Below are positions 34,472 to 44,260 of a stretch of 64,000 nt of DNA, piece by piece. Below the pieces are notes generated by a model. It was given only the letters and a program-made list of their open reading frames with translations. It was not told where the DNA came from and did not search any database. The stretch is from contig NZ_FMJL01000001.1 in the NCBI RefSeq assembly GCF_900095445.1, positions 88,381 through 152,380 of the forward strand, given 5' to 3'. This DNA comes from Clostridium sp. N3C. Lineage in GTDB: Bacteria; Bacillota; Clostridia; Clostridiales; Clostridiaceae. Numbering within the stretch: position 1 is the stretch's first letter; each line of letters begins with the position of its first letter. Position numbers and translations under genes: made by a program.

Positions 34472-35692
34472 ATGGACAACATAAATATAATTAAATCTGA
34501 TAAGTTTAAGAATAATGCCCTTTCTTTAATTATACCTTTAGATTTGGATGATAGGGTTACAGAATATAATTTAATAGCAGCATTGCTGAAGAGAGGTACT
34601 AAGAAGTATCCTACAAGCAAGGCTATATGGGAACATTTACAAAATCTTTACGGTGCTGTTTTTGATATTGTGGTATCAAAAAAAGGTGAAAAATTATTTT
34701 TAAATTTTTATATACAATGTATCAATAATGCCTTTGCTTTAAAAGGGGAAAATCTTTTAAAGGAAGCCTTGAATTTTCTTTATGAGGTGGTTAATAATCC
34801 ACTAATTAGTGAAAAGGGCTTTGATGAAAGTTACTTTGAAACAGAGAAAGAAAACTTAAGGGATTTAATCAACTCTAGAATGGATAATAAAGATGGCTAT
34901 GCCTTAGAAAGAGTACAAGAAATATTAACTGATGGAGAGCCTTATGCTATATATAAATACGGTGACGTAGAAAAATTAAATACCATTAAGAATAAAGATT
35001 TACCTTCTCTTTGGAAAGAGATCTACAACAATAATCCTAGATATCTTTTTGCCTGTGGTAATATTGACGAAAAAGCCCTTGGAGATAAGGTTGCCTTGTT
35101 AGCAAATAACACTGGAAAGGAAATTGCTATTCCTAAGACTTCTTTTAAGAGGGAAGTTAAAGAGGTAAAAGAAGTTATGGATGTGAATCAAGGAAAGCTT
35201 TGCTTAGGTTATAGAACTAATACCACTATATTCAATGGAGATTACTTTGCTCTTTCTGTTATGAATTCTATACTAGGTGGAGGACCCCATTCAAAATTAT
35301 TTAATGAGGTTAGAGAAAAAAATAGTTTGGCCTACTATAGCTATTCTTTTATAGAAAAATTTAAGGGATTACTTATAATATCCTGTGGTATAGATTCTAG
35401 CAACTATGAAAAGGCAACTACCATTTGCAAGGAGCAAGTGGAAGCAATAAAGGCGGGAAAGATTAGCAATGAAGAAATATATAGCGCAAAGAAAAAGCTT
35501 ATTAGCGATTTAAGAACCTTAACGGATTCTCAATATTCCTATATAGATTACATTTCAACCTTAAGAGCTTATGGCATACAATACAATATTGAGGATATAA
35601 TTAGGGAGTTAGATAAGGTTGATATTGATAGGGTAGTTCAATGTGCAAATACAATAGAATTAAATGCTATTTATTTTATGGCAAAACAATAG
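34472..35692 (+). CDS. yfmF: M16-family peptidase-like protein YfmF (non-catalytic partner)
   Basis: A 406-residue protein of the M16B family. The zinc motif HxxEH is not present at the expected place (about residues 40-80, ALLKRGTKKYPTSKAIWEHL), so it is probably the inactive partner, while the C-terminal half has GGGPHSKLFNEVREKNSLAY, the conserved R/Y segment of the substrate-binding partner. It lies directly upstream of a catalytic M16 gene, as in Bacillus, where such pairs are annotated as linked to EF-P 5-aminopentanol modification. ATG 34472 has AGGAAGGAGA; earlier in-frame ATGs are rejected. Confidence 0.85.
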   Translation: MDNINIIKSDKFKNNALSLIIPLDLDDRVTEYNLIAALLKRGTKKYPTSKAIWEHLQNLYGAVFDIVVSKKGEKLFLNFYIQCINNAFALKGENLLKEALNFLYEVVNNPLISEKGFDESYFETEKENLRDLINSRMDNKDGYALERVQEILTDGEPYAIYKYGDVEKLNTIKNKDLPSLWKEIYNNNPRYLFACGNIDEKALGDKVALLANNTGKEIAIPKTSFKREVKEVKEVMDVNQGKLCLGYRTNTTIFNGDYFALSVMNSILGGGPHSKLFNEVREKNSLAYYSYSFIEKFKGLLIISCGIDSSNYEKATTICKEQVEAIKAGKISNEEIYSAKKKLISDLRTLTDSQYSYIDYISTLRAYGIQYNIEDIIRELDKVDIDRVVQCANTIELNAIYFMAKQ

Positions 35693-35707
35693 GAGGGAAG
35701 TGAGTTC

Positions 35708-36973
35708 ATGCTGGAAAGAATATATTTTGATACTGTAAAAGAAGAAATGTATACAGGAGTTATTAATGGGCTCAGAACTTATGTAATACCTAAGAGGGGA
35801 TATACAAAGAGTTTTGCTATGATTACTACAAAGTTTGGGTCCAATGATATAGAATTTGCTAAAAAAGGAGAATCTATGAAGGAATATCCAAAAGGGATAG
35901 CTCATTTCTTAGAACATAAGCTCTTTGAAGAAGAGAAAGGTAATGTTTTTAATAGATTTGCAGAAATGGGAGCTTCTCCAAATGCCTATACAAACTCTGA
36001 GATAACTACCTATTATTTTACTTGTACAGAGGGATTCAAGGAGAATTTAGAATTACTTGTGAAGTTTGTATATAACCCTTATTTAACAGAAGAGAATGTA
36101 AATAAGGAGAAGGGGATTATAGAACAGGAAATTAGAATGTACGATGACAATCCTGGTTTTAGGGTATATTTTAATGCCTTAGAAAGCATGTATCATAGTC
36201 ATCCAGTTCGCTATGATATAGCTGGAACGGTAGAGTCAATTTATGAAATTACCCCAGAGCTTTTGTATGAATGCTATAATACCTTCTATGTGCCAGAAAA
36301 TATGGTTATAACCATAGTAGGGGATGTAGATATAGAAGAAATAGAAAAAGTATTGGAAAAAACAGTGCCACAGGATAGGAATAGTGCGGATTTTATTGTA
36401 AAAAACTACAGCGAGGAAAGTAAAGTTAATCAAAGAAAAGTACATAAGAAAATGGGACTTAGTATACCAAACTTTATAATAGGATTTAAAGATGATCCAA
36501 AAGGTATTGATAAAAGTAATTTTCTAAGAAGAAAGTTGCAGATGGACATTATTAGTAGATTGCTATTTAGTAGAAGTTCAGCTTTATATGAAGAAATGTA
36601 TAGTAGTGGTTTAATAAATGAAAGTTTTAGTTATGAGTATTCTTTGGAAGAGGATTATTGCCATCTATTAATAGGTGGAGAGAGCAGAGAACCAGAAAAG
36701 GTTATGGAAAAAATTAAGCAGTATATAAGAGAAAAGGTTGATATAGTAAATAGTGAAGATTTTCAAAGAGTAAAGAAAATGATGATAGGTTCCTTTATAA
36801 GCAGGTTTAACAATATAGAGGGCCTTGGCAATTTTGTGAAAGATTACTTTATAAGAGGAATTAATCCCTTTGATTATTACCACATATTAAAGGATATAAA
36901 TGAGGATGAAGTTATTAGTAGACTTCGATATTTAAATAATGATGATAGATGGTGTATATCAATTGTAGATTAA
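35708..36973 (+). CDS. yfmH: M16-family zinc peptidase YfmH
   Basis: A 421-residue catalytic M16B peptidase. HFLEHKLFE (about residues 65-73) is the HxxEH zinc motif, and the distal Glu lies in EKGIIEQEIRMYDDNPGF (about 135-150). The C-terminal half contains RLLFSRSSALYEEMYSSGL, the partner substrate-grip segment. It follows yfmF by 15 bases in one operon, so the two probably form a heterodimer. GGAGGGAAGTGAG precedes ATG 35708. The physiological substrate is unknown. Confidence 0.88.
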   Translation: MLERIYFDTVKEEMYTGVINGLRTYVIPKRGYTKSFAMITTKFGSNDIEFAKKGESMKEYPKGIAHFLEHKLFEEEKGNVFNRFAEMGASPNAYTNSEITTYYFTCTEGFKENLELLVKFVYNPYLTEENVNKEKGIIEQEIRMYDDNPGFRVYFNALESMYHSHPVRYDIAGTVESIYEITPELLYECYNTFYVPENMVITIVGDVDIEEIEKVLEKTVPQDRNSADFIVKNYSEESKVNQRKVHKKMGLSIPNFIIGFKDDPKGIDKSNFLRRKLQMDIISRLLFSRSSALYEEMYSSGLINESFSYEYSLEEDYCHLLIGGESREPEKVMEKIKQYIREKVDIVNSEDFQRVKKMMIGSFISRFNNIEGLGNFVKDYFIRGINPFDYYHILKDINEDEVISRLRYLNNDDRWCISIVD

Positions 36974-36982
36974 AAAATTTTT

Positions 36983-37014
36983 AAAACCCTTCAAAAAAAG
37001 AAGGGTTTTTTATT
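36983..37014 (+). terminator. Intrinsic terminator
   Basis: AAAACCCTTC (36983-36992) pairs with GAAGGGTTTT (37000-37009) around a 7-A loop and is followed by TTTTATTTTT. It ends the yfmF-yfmH operon just ahead of the division cluster. Confidence 0.9.
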
Positions 37015-37036
37015 TTTATATAGAATTGTAATATCT

Positions 37037-37082
37037 AGTGGTTGAAAGTGGAGTGAAGTGGAGCAAATTTCATAAAAAGTGG
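37037..37082 (+). promoter_or_regulatory. Four AGTGG boxes, probable MraZ operator
   Basis: AGTGG occurs at 37037, 37047 and 37057, exactly 10 bp apart, and again at 37078, 21 bp further. Three of the copies are followed by AG. MraZ proteins are known to bind short GTGG-type direct repeats in their own promoter. The fourth copy lies inside the likely core promoter (TTCATA 37069-37074, 16-base spacer, TATAAA 37091-37096), so binding would repress the whole cluster. Confidence 0.75.
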
Positions 37083-37102
37083 AGTAAGTATATAAAATCT
37101 TA

Positions 37103-37139
37103 TAGATATCAAATTAATAAGGCTTGGATTTGATATCTA
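37103..37139 (+). repeat. 12-bp inverted repeat in the mraZ leader
   Basis: TAGATATCAAAT (37103-37114) and its complement ATTTGATATCTA (37128-37139) flank a 13-base spacer, directly before the mraZ SD (GAGGTG). No T-run follows. It could be a second operator or an RNA hairpin in the leader. Confidence 0.55.
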
Positions 37140-37162
37140 GCATAATCACTCTGAGGTGTAAT

Positions 37163-37591
37163 ATGTTTATAGGTGAGTATCAACATGCCATCGACAATAA
37201 AAATAGAATGATTATACCAGCTAAGTTTAGAGAAGAATTAGGAACTAAGTTTGTTCTTACAAAAGGCTTGGATGGCTGTTTATATGCTTACACCATGGAG
37301 GAATGGAAAGTTATGGAGGAAAAACTGAAGAAGCTTCCACTTACAAGCAAAGATGCTAGAGCCTTTGTTAGATTCTTTTTTTCAGGAGCTAATGAAGTAG
37401 AGCCTGATAAACAAGGAAGAGTGCTTATTCCTCAAAATTTATTAGAATATGCCGCTATTGAAAAGGAAATAGTAAGTATAGGTGTATCTACAAGAATTGA
37501 AATTTGGAGTAAGGCTAGATGGGACGAATATAATAATTCAGATATTAATTTCGATGAAATTGCTGAAAAGATGAGCGAATTAGGCATATAA
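37163..37591 (+). CDS. mraZ: Transcriptional regulator MraZ
   Basis: A 142-residue SpoVT/AbrB-like DNA-binding protein that auto-regulates the division cluster. The signature [20 protein letters not shown] opens the protein, with DxKGR-type loops repeated in the second half ([14 protein letters not shown]). ATG 37163 follows GAGGTG at good spacing; an ATG at 37124 lies in the leader inverted repeat and is rejected. The AGTGG boxes upstream are its likely targets. Genes rsmH and ftsL follow directly. Confidence 0.95.
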   Translation: MFIGEYQHAIDNKNRMIIPAKFREELGTKFVLTKGLDGCLYAYTMEEWKVMEEKLKKLPLTSKDARAFVRFFFSGANEVEPDKQGRVLIPQNLLEYAAIEKEIVSIGVSTRIEIWSKARWDEYNNSDINFDEIAEKMSELGI

Positions 37592-37603
37592 GAGGGGAAG
37601 AGT

Positions 37604-38545
37604 ATGGAGTTTAAACATATTAGTATAATGGCAGAAGAGTGTATTGAAGGATTAAACATTAAAGAGGATGGCGTATATGTGGACTGTACCCTTGGTGGGG
37701 GAGGCCATTCTAGTTATATATTACAGAAGCTTTCGCCAAAAGGTCGATTGATAGGTATAGATCAAGATATAGATGCTATAAATGCTGCAAAGGCAAGATT
37801 AAGTCAATATGAAAATGTTACCTATGTTAATGACAATTTTAGGAATATAAAGAGTATTTTGAATAATTTAGGTATAGAGAAGGTTGATGGTATTTTAGCA
37901 GATTTGGGCGTGTCCTCCTATCAATTAGATAATGCTGAGAGAGGATTCAGTTATATGAATGATGCGCCTCTTGATATGAGGATGAATAGAGAACAAAAAT
38001 TTTCAGCCTATGATGTTGTAAATGGCTATAGTGCAGATCAACTTGAAAAAATAATAAAAAATTATGGTGAAGAAAAGTTTGCTAGAAGGATAGCTCAATT
38101 TATAGTAGATAGAAGAGCTAACAAGAAAATAGAAAGTACATTGGAATTAGTGGAGATTATTAAAGCAGCAATACCGGCAAAAGCTAGAAGAGAGGGACCT
38201 CATCCTGCTAAAAGAACTTTTCAAGCTATAAGAATAGAAGTGAATGGAGAGTTGGAAATATTAAATAAGTTTGTGGAAGATGGAGTGGATTGCTTGGCAG
38301 AAGGTGGACGAATGGCCATAATAACCTTCCATTCTCTAGAGGACAGAATAATTAAAGTAAAGTTTAGAGAATTGGCAAATCCATGTACATGTCCTCCAGA
38401 CTTTCCTATTTGTCAGTGTGGTAAAAAGCCTTTAGTAAAGGTTATAACAAGAAAACCAATAGAGCCAACGGAAGAGGAAGTTGAAAGAAATCCTAGAAGT
38501 AGAAGTGCAAAACTAAGAATAACAGAACGAATAAGTACAAGATAA
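37604..38545 (+). CDS. rsmH: 16S rRNA (cytosine-1402-N4)-methyltransferase RsmH (MraW)
   Basis: A 313-residue SAM-dependent methyltransferase for C1402 of 16S rRNA. The SAM motif [15 protein letters not shown] (about residues 25-40), [20 protein letters not shown] with MND and LDMRM (about 98-125), and [16 protein letters not shown] near 235 are diagnostic. A Cys-rich stretch ([16 protein letters not shown], about 262-277) is common in this family. Strong SD AGAGGGGAAG precedes ATG 37604. Complete. Confidence 0.97.
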   Translation: MEFKHISIMAEECIEGLNIKEDGVYVDCTLGGGGHSSYILQKLSPKGRLIGIDQDIDAINAAKARLSQYENVTYVNDNFRNIKSILNNLGIEKVDGILADLGVSSYQLDNAERGFSYMNDAPLDMRMNREQKFSAYDVVNGYSADQLEKIIKNYGEEKFARRIAQFIVDRRANKKIESTLELVEIIKAAIPAKARREGPHPAKRTFQAIRIEVNGELEILNKFVEDGVDCLAEGGRMAIITFHSLEDRIIKVKFRELANPCTCPPDFPICQCGKKPLVKVITRKPIEPTEEEVERNPRSRSAKLRITERISTR

Positions 38546-38584
38546 ATATTATGCTAGTTATATTTTATGTGGGGGGTGAATAAA

Positions 38585-39085
38585 TTGTTAGAGGATAAGA
38601 AAATGCAATACGTTAAGGGAAGTGCTGCTCTTGCTCCAAAGAGAGAGGAAAAGGAAACTACTAGACAAAAGGACTATGAAAGTTTAAGAAGGGCCAAAAT
38701 AGAAAGAGAAAATAGATTAAAGTATAAAAAAAATATGCAAAAGCGAAAGGTTCTTAAAACCATAGTAGCGGTATTTATAGTTGGAATCGGTCTTATGTAC
38801 AATGAAGGTAGAATATATGAAAAGCAACAGAAAATTATTGAAATAAACAAAGAAATAAAAACAGTTAACCAACAAATAGAAGATGTAAAATATCAATTAC
38901 TTAAGTTAAATAGTGTTGCTAATATTAAAGAAATAGCGGATAATGAACTTAATATGACTATACCTAAGAATACAGAAACTGTTTACGTTGATTTTAGTAA
39001 AGAAAATTTTGCAGAGGCAACCCAGGAGGAAAAGGAGAGTTTCGCTGAAGAAGTTTTAGACAAGATAAAAAGTCTATTATTTTAG
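38585..39085 (+). CDS. ftsL: Cell division protein FtsL
   Basis: A 166-residue single-pass protein with a Lys/Arg-rich cytoplasmic N-terminus (about residues 1-60), a membrane segment (VLKTIVAVFIVGIGLMY) and an external leucine-zipper coiled coil (KIIEINKEIKTVNQQIEDVK), the FtsL plan. It stabilises FtsQ/DivIB and FtsI-type partners. TTG 38585 is chosen for its GGGGGGTGA SD; an ATG at 38567 lies before that SD and ATG 38603 is an alternative. FtsL is poorly conserved in sequence, so topology and position between rsmH and spoVD are the main evidence. Confidence 0.85.
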   Translation: MLEDKKMQYVKGSAALAPKREEKETTRQKDYESLRRAKIERENRLKYKKNMQKRKVLKTIVAVFIVGIGLMYNEGRIYEKQQKIIEINKEIKTVNQQIEDVKYQLLKLNSVANIKEIADNELNMTIPKNTETVYVDFSKENFAEATQEEKESFAEEVLDKIKSLLF

Positions 39086-39099
39086 CGGGGGTTGATGCA

Positions 39100-41301
39100 G
39101 TGAGCAAAAAAAACTATAGAGATACAGTGATAATAAAACGAAGAATGCTCATTTCATTGGGTGTTCTTACCGTTTTATTTTTTTCATTAATCTTAAGATT
39201 AGTATATATTATGGTTGTGCGATCTAATGAATATAAGACATTAGCTATTGAGCAATGGACTAACGAAGTAAAAATAGATGGCAGAAGAGGAAGTATATTT
39301 GATAGAAATGGTAATGAGCTGGCTGTAAGTGCAAATGTTTATAGAGTAGATTTGGCTATGAATACCATTAGGTCCTATGTAAGGAAAAACAACTTAACCT
39401 TTGAAGATATTGCTCCTAAAATTGCACAGGCTTTGGATATTGATACAGAGAAGGTTTTAAAGGAATTATATAAAACACTTCCTAGTGGTAAGGAAAGAGG
39501 TTCTGCCACTTTAGCTAGAAGAATTGATAAAGAAAAGGCAGATAAGGTAAGAGATCTTAAGATAAATGGAGTTCTCGTGTCTCCGGATACTCAAAGATAC
39601 TATCCGAAAAATAATTTTTTAGCTCACGTTTTAGGTACTACTAATTCAGATGGTTCTGGACTTGCAGGAATAGAGTTACAATACAATGATGTGTTAAAGG
39701 GAATTCCTGGTTTGAGGATTACAGAGACTGATAGAAGGAGCGATGAACTGCCTTATACCATATCAGACTTTACTAAGCCAGTGGATGGTAAGAATTTAAT
39801 TTTAACTATAGATTCTACTATTCAAGGCTTTGCAGAAAAGGCTGCAGAACAGGCTTTAAATGATAATAAGGCTAGGGCTGTATCTATTATGGTGATGGAT
39901 CCTAAAACCGGTGAAATATTAGCCATGGCCAATAAACCGGATTTTAACCCCAACAAACCTAGAGAAGGGGCCACTACTGCTGATGAAATGGCCAAACTTT
40001 GGAGAAATAGAATGGTAAGTGATACATATGAGCCAGGATCTATTTTTAAAGTTTTTACTGCTATTGCAGCTATGGAAAAGGGATTAGTTTCTGAATCTGA
40101 TACATTTAATTGCACTGGTAGTAAAACGGTGGCTAATAGGACAATCCACTGTTGGAAAAGAACTGGTCATGGAGAGCAAAATTTTGTGCAGATATTAGAA
40201 AACTCTTGCAATGTTGGTTTTATGGAATTAGGTGAAAGATTACAAGCAGCAACTTTGAATGAGTATATTAAAAAATTTGGTTTTGGTAAAAAAACTGGTA
40301 TTGATCTTCCTGGTGAAGCTACCGGTATAGTTAAGAAGACTGAGGATATTACTACAGTAGATTTGGCCACTATTTCCTTTGGCCAAAGTAACACCGTCAC
40401 TCCTATTCAGTATATGGCTGCTTTTAATGCTATAGCTAATGGAGGCGTAATGGTTACACCTCATATAATGAAAGCCATAACTCATGTGGATGAAAATAAC
40501 CAGATGGTTGTGGATGAAACTTTTGAAACTTACAGTAAAAAATATGAAAAAAAGCAAATTGTTTCAAAAGAACAAGCGGATTTATTATGCACTTATTTAG
40601 AAAAGGTTGTATCTGAAGGTGGTGGTAAGAACGCCTATGTTGAAGGATATCGTATAGGTGGAAAGACCGGTACTGCCCAAAAAGTTGATCCTAACACCGG
40701 TACATACGGTGTAGGAAAATATGTAGCTTCCTTTGCAGGTATGGCTCCTGTAGATGATCCTAAAGTAACGGTATTTATATCTATAGATGAACCGGACCCA
40801 TCTAAGTATTATGCAGGGCAAATAGCTGCTCCAGTAGCTAAACAAGTTTTTTATGATATATTCAATTATCTTTCCATTAAGGGCGATGTATCTATTGAAG
40901 ATACATTGCGAAGTATGAAAAAGGATGTTATACTACCGGATTTAAGAGGAATGAAAAAAAGCGAAGCTATTAAGACTCTAAAGGAAGTAAATTTAGAGTA
41001 TGAAATAGAGGAACAAGGTGATATTATTGTGGATATGACTCCAAAACCTGGTTATACCGTAAAAGAAGGAGACAAAATTATTCTTTACACTGGTAGCGGT
41101 GAAAACTATAATAAAGATGTGGTTGTACCAGACTTAACTGGCTATACTCAGGAAGAGGCTGAAAAGCTATTAAAGAATCTAGGTTTAGAAGGTCAGTTCA
41201 TAGGAGAAGGACTGGTGGCCGCCCAAAGTATATCTCCAGGAAAGACAGTTCAGCAAGGTACTAGTTTAATTTTTGAGCTGGATGTAGTTGGTGGTTATTA
41301 A
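39100..41301 (+). CDS. spoVD: Penicillin-binding protein SpoVD/FtsI type (transpeptidase with PASTA domains)
   Basis: A 733-residue class B PBP. One N-terminal membrane segment (about residues 14-34), a dimerisation domain, and the transpeptidase domain with SIFK (Ser314), SCN near residue 370 and KTG at 522-524. Two C-terminal PASTA domains begin at about residues 610 (ILPDLRGMKKSEA) and 675 (VVPDLTGYTQEEA), which bind peptidoglycan or beta-lactams. In sporulating clostridia the enzyme at this site is SpoVD, used for septal and cortex synthesis with SpoVE; it may also serve vegetative division. GTG 39100 follows GCGGGGGTTGA. Confidence 0.9.
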   Translation: MSKKNYRDTVIIKRRMLISLGVLTVLFFSLILRLVYIMVVRSNEYKTLAIEQWTNEVKIDGRRGSIFDRNGNELAVSANVYRVDLAMNTIRSYVRKNNLTFEDIAPKIAQALDIDTEKVLKELYKTLPSGKERGSATLARRIDKEKADKVRDLKINGVLVSPDTQRYYPKNNFLAHVLGTTNSDGSGLAGIELQYNDVLKGIPGLRITETDRRSDELPYTISDFTKPVDGKNLILTIDSTIQGFAEKAAEQALNDNKARAVSIMVMDPKTGEILAMANKPDFNPNKPREGATTADEMAKLWRNRMVSDTYEPGSIFKVFTAIAAMEKGLVSESDTFNCTGSKTVANRTIHCWKRTGHGEQNFVQILENSCNVGFMELGERLQAATLNEYIKKFGFGKKTGIDLPGEATGIVKKTEDITTVDLATISFGQSNTVTPIQYMAAFNAIANGGVMVTPHIMKAITHVDENNQMVVDETFETYSKKYEKKQIVSKEQADLLCTYLEKVVSEGGGKNAYVEGYRIGGKTGTAQKVDPNTGTYGVGKYVASFAGMAPVDDPKVTVFISIDEPDPSKYYAGQIAAPVAKQVFYDIFNYLSIKGDVSIEDTLRSMKKDVILPDLRGMKKSEAIKTLKEVNLEYEIEEQGDIIVDMTPKPGYTVKEGDKIILYTGSGENYNKDVVVPDLTGYTQEEAEKLLKNLGLEGQFIGEGLVAAQSISPGKTVQQGTSLIFELDVVGGY

Positions 41302-41314
41302 ACTTAGAAAACTT

Positions 41315-41343
41315 TTTACAGGAGATGTTTATGGGAATATAAA
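41315..41343 (+). promoter_or_regulatory. Sigma-A-type internal promoter ahead of murE
   Basis: TTTACA (41315-41320), a 17-base spacer and TATAAA (41338-41343) precede murE by 45 bases; both match consensus at five of six. A single AGTGG (41343-41347), the same word as the MraZ boxes, overlaps the -10 end. Confidence 0.5.
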
Positions 41344-41387
41344 GTGGTAATAATTTAAATATGTCATTAAGGCAAGGGGATGTTTGG

Positions 41388-42833
41388 ATGAAGTTATCAA
41401 AAGTTTTACAAGGAATTGATTATCGTATTATTCATGGAAGTATTGATGTGGATATAAAAAGTCTTCAGTACAATTCAAAAAAAGTTAACGAAGGTGACGT
41501 GTTTTTTTGCATAAGAGGTTTCTCGACTGATGGACATCAGTATGCAGAAGCTGCTCAAAAAAGTGGAGCAAAGGTTATTATTGCCGAAAAAGAAATTAGT
41601 GCTCAGGAAGGGGTTACAGTAGTTTTGGTAGAAGACAGTAGAAAGGCTCTAGCTCTTTCTGCTGCCAACTACTATAATCATCCTGCGGATAAATTAAAAC
41701 TTATAGGAATAACAGGTACCAACGGAAAAACTACATCTACTTATATGATAAAGTCTATTCTTGAAGAGGCTGGTTATAAGGTAGGGTTGATTGGCACCAT
41801 AGCTAACTTTATAGGGGATGAAAAACTTGCTGCAGAAAGGACTACACCAGAGTCCTTAGAGTTACATCAACTATTTGCAGAAATGGTAGATAAAAAAGTG
41901 GATTACTGTGTTATGGAAGTATCCTCCCATTCTTTAGATCTCCATAGGGTTTATGGACTTACTTTCAAGTATGGTATATTTAGCAATCTTACACAGGACC
42001 ATCTTGATTTTCATAAAACCTTTGAAAACTATTATAATGCTAAATTGAAATTATTTAAGTATAGTGAAAATTCCGTTATTAATGTGGATGATCCTTATGG
42101 TAATAAAATATGTGAAGATGTAAAAAATCAAAAATACACCTATAGCATAGATAAGGAGTCAAATTATAGAGCAAAGGATATTGAATTGCATTCTAGAGGA
42201 GCTAAATATAACTTATGCTATAATGGTGGAGTAGAGGAAATCAGCATATTTATTCCTGGGAAATATAACATTTATAATTCCTTATCTGCAGCTGTGGTTT
42301 GTTTAGAAGAAGGCGTAACTATTGATGCTGTAAAAAGAGGCTTGGAAAAGGTGCAGGTACCAGGAAGATGTGAACTGGTTGGAAAAGAGTATAATTTAGA
42401 TTTCGATATAATAGTAGATTATGCTCATTCACCGGATGGTTTGGTAAATATATTAAACACCGCTAGAGAGTTTACTAAAAACAGATTAATTTCTGTATTT
42501 GGTTGTGGTGGTAATAGAGATAAAACAAAGAGACCGATAATGGGAGAAATTGGATCAAGGTTAAGTGATATAGCAATTATAACTTCAGACAATCCAAGAG
42601 ATGAGGAGCCAATGGATATCATAAAGGATATTCTTCAAGGCATTACAAAGGATAACTATATTGTAGTTGAAAATAGAAAAGAAGCCATAAAGAAAGCTAT
42701 TGAAATAGCTGAGGCTGGGGATGTAATAGTTGTTGCAGGAAAAGGACATGAAGATTATCAGATTTTCAAGAATAAACAGGTAATTCATTTTGATGAAAGA
42801 GAAGTAATAAAAGAAATACTGGACAATAGGTAA
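41388..42833 (+). CDS. murE: UDP-MurNAc-tripeptide synthetase MurE (meso-DAP type)
   Basis: A 481-residue ATP-dependent ligase adding the third amino acid of the peptidoglycan stem. The P-loop [13 protein letters not shown] (about residues 109-121), [15 protein letters not shown] (about 175-190), and SDNPRDEEP in the C-terminal domain are visible. The DNPR motif indicates meso-diaminopimelate as substrate. ATG 41388 has CAAGGGGATG upstream; an ATG at 41361 is in the same frame but lacks a good SD. The gene has its own probable promoter. Confidence 0.95.
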   Translation: MKLSKVLQGIDYRIIHGSIDVDIKSLQYNSKKVNEGDVFFCIRGFSTDGHQYAEAAQKSGAKVIIAEKEISAQEGVTVVLVEDSRKALALSAANYYNHPADKLKLIGITGTNGKTTSTYMIKSILEEAGYKVGLIGTIANFIGDEKLAAERTTPESLELHQLFAEMVDKKVDYCVMEVSSHSLDLHRVYGLTFKYGIFSNLTQDHLDFHKTFENYYNAKLKLFKYSENSVINVDDPYGNKICEDVKNQKYTYSIDKESNYRAKDIELHSRGAKYNLCYNGGVEEISIFIPGKYNIYNSLSAAVVCLEEGVTIDAVKRGLEKVQVPGRCELVGKEYNLDFDIIVDYAHSPDGLVNILNTAREFTKNRLISVFGCGGNRDKTKRPIMGEIGSRLSDIAIITSDNPRDEEPMDIIKDILQGITKDNYIVVENRKEAIKKAIEIAEAGDVIVVAGKGHEDYQIFKNKQVIHFDEREVIKEILDNR

Positions 42834-42849
42834 GCTAGAGGTGATTTAA

Positions 42850-44217
42850 ATGGAGTATATTTCCCTAGAGGAGATTTTAGAAGCAGTCCAAGGTAAGCTG
42901 TATCATAAGGGAAACAATCTTAACTATAATGATATTTGTATTGATACAAGAAAAATAAAGAGTGGTAATATTTACATTGCTATTAAGGGCACAGTTTACA
43001 ACGGAAATGATTTTGTAGAGGATGCGGTTCAAAAGGGAGCATTACTTTGTATCGTCGATGAAATTTCCTTTGATCTTAATAAGGTCAAGGATAGTACAAT
43101 TATAAAAGTTGAAGATACTAAAAAAGCCCTAATGAGCTTAGCTAAATATTATAGAAATAAGCTAGATATAAAGGTTATAGGAGTTACCGGTTCAACCGGT
43201 AAAACCACTACAAAGGATCTTATTGCAGCAGCTTTAGGTAGTAAGTTTAAGGTTTTTAAAACACAAGGAAATTTTAATAATGAAATAGGTTTGCCTCTAA
43301 TGATTTTCAATTTAGATTCCTCTTATGATATAGCTGTTCTAGAGATGGGGATGAGCAATCTTAATGAAATTCATAGATTAGCAGATGTGGCAAGACCAGA
43401 TATAGCTGTTATTACTAATATAGGTATATCTCACATAGAAAACTTGGGCTCAAGGGAAAATATACTAAAGGCAAAACTTGAGATAACTGACTTCTTTGGT
43501 AAAGACAACGTACTGATAGTGAATGGGGACAATGATTTGCTTTCTAATTTAGAGACTAATAAATTTAACTTGATAAAAGTTGGATTTAGCAAAGATTTTA
43601 ACTATTATTCAGAAAATGTATCATTATTAGAGGAAAGTATTGAATATAATGTTGTTGAAGAAAATAAATTATTAAACCCAAGCATCAGTATTAATATACC
43701 GGGAAAACATAATGTTTTAAATTCATTATTAGCAGTGGCCTGTGGAAGAGTTTTAGGATTAGAAATTAGTGAGATTAATGAAGGATTCAGTAGACTTGAG
43801 GCTACTAGTATGCGACTAGATGTAATAAGGTGCAACCAGTATACAATTATCAATGATTGCTATAATGCAAGTCCCGATTCAATGAAAGCAGCCTTGGATG
43901 TGCAGGCTAATATGAAGGTTAAAAGAAAAATAGCGGTTTTTGGAACAATGAAGGAACTAGGAAGTGAAAGCTATAATGCTCATAAAGAAGTAGCTCAGTA
44001 CGCTAATCTTAAGGGGATAGATATACTCATAAGCGTAGGAGATAGTGAAAAAGCTTATAGGGAAGGCTTCCAGAAGGATGACAAGTTTATTCACTTCGAT
44101 AATCTAGAAGAGGCTGGACAATATATTAAGAATTTATTGAAAGAAGGAGATTTGATTTTATTTAAAGCCTCACGGGCAATGAAATTTGAGAACTTAGTGA
44201 ACTTAATAAAATGCTAA
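42850..44217 (+). CDS. murF: UDP-MurNAc-tripeptide:D-Ala-D-Ala ligase MurF
   Basis: A 455-residue Mur ligase adding D-Ala-D-Ala. The N-terminal domain has the SRKxxxGxxFxAxxG-like pattern [20 protein letters not shown] (about residues 30-50); the P-loop [14 protein letters not shown] is at about 113-126, [11 protein letters not shown] near 163 and [15 protein letters not shown] near 335 (the MurF hallmark). It starts 16 bases after murE. Complete. Confidence 0.95.
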   Translation: MEYISLEEILEAVQGKLYHKGNNLNYNDICIDTRKIKSGNIYIAIKGTVYNGNDFVEDAVQKGALLCIVDEISFDLNKVKDSTIIKVEDTKKALMSLAKYYRNKLDIKVIGVTGSTGKTTTKDLIAAALGSKFKVFKTQGNFNNEIGLPLMIFNLDSSYDIAVLEMGMSNLNEIHRLADVARPDIAVITNIGISHIENLGSRENILKAKLEITDFFGKDNVLIVNGDNDLLSNLETNKFNLIKVGFSKDFNYYSENVSLLEESIEYNVVEENKLLNPSISINIPGKHNVLNSLLAVACGRVLGLEISEINEGFSRLEATSMRLDVIRCNQYTIINDCYNASPDSMKAALDVQANMKVKRKIAVFGTMKELGSESYNAHKEVAQYANLKGIDILISVGDSEKAYREGFQKDDKFIHFDNLEEAGQYIKNLLKEGDLILFKASRAMKFENLVNLIKC

Positions 44218-44260
44218 AAGTGCCAATGAAGGAGGGAACTACCCGAGAGGGGTGGGCAAA

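Noticed and set aside
37124..37162. An earlier mraZ start at 37124
   Set aside because: It falls inside the leader inverted repeat, and the family sequence begins at [11 protein letters not shown] from ATG 37163 with a good SD.
40240..40557. A 105-codon minus-strand frame inside spoVD
   Set aside because: It is antisense to the conserved transpeptidase domain and has no supporting signals.
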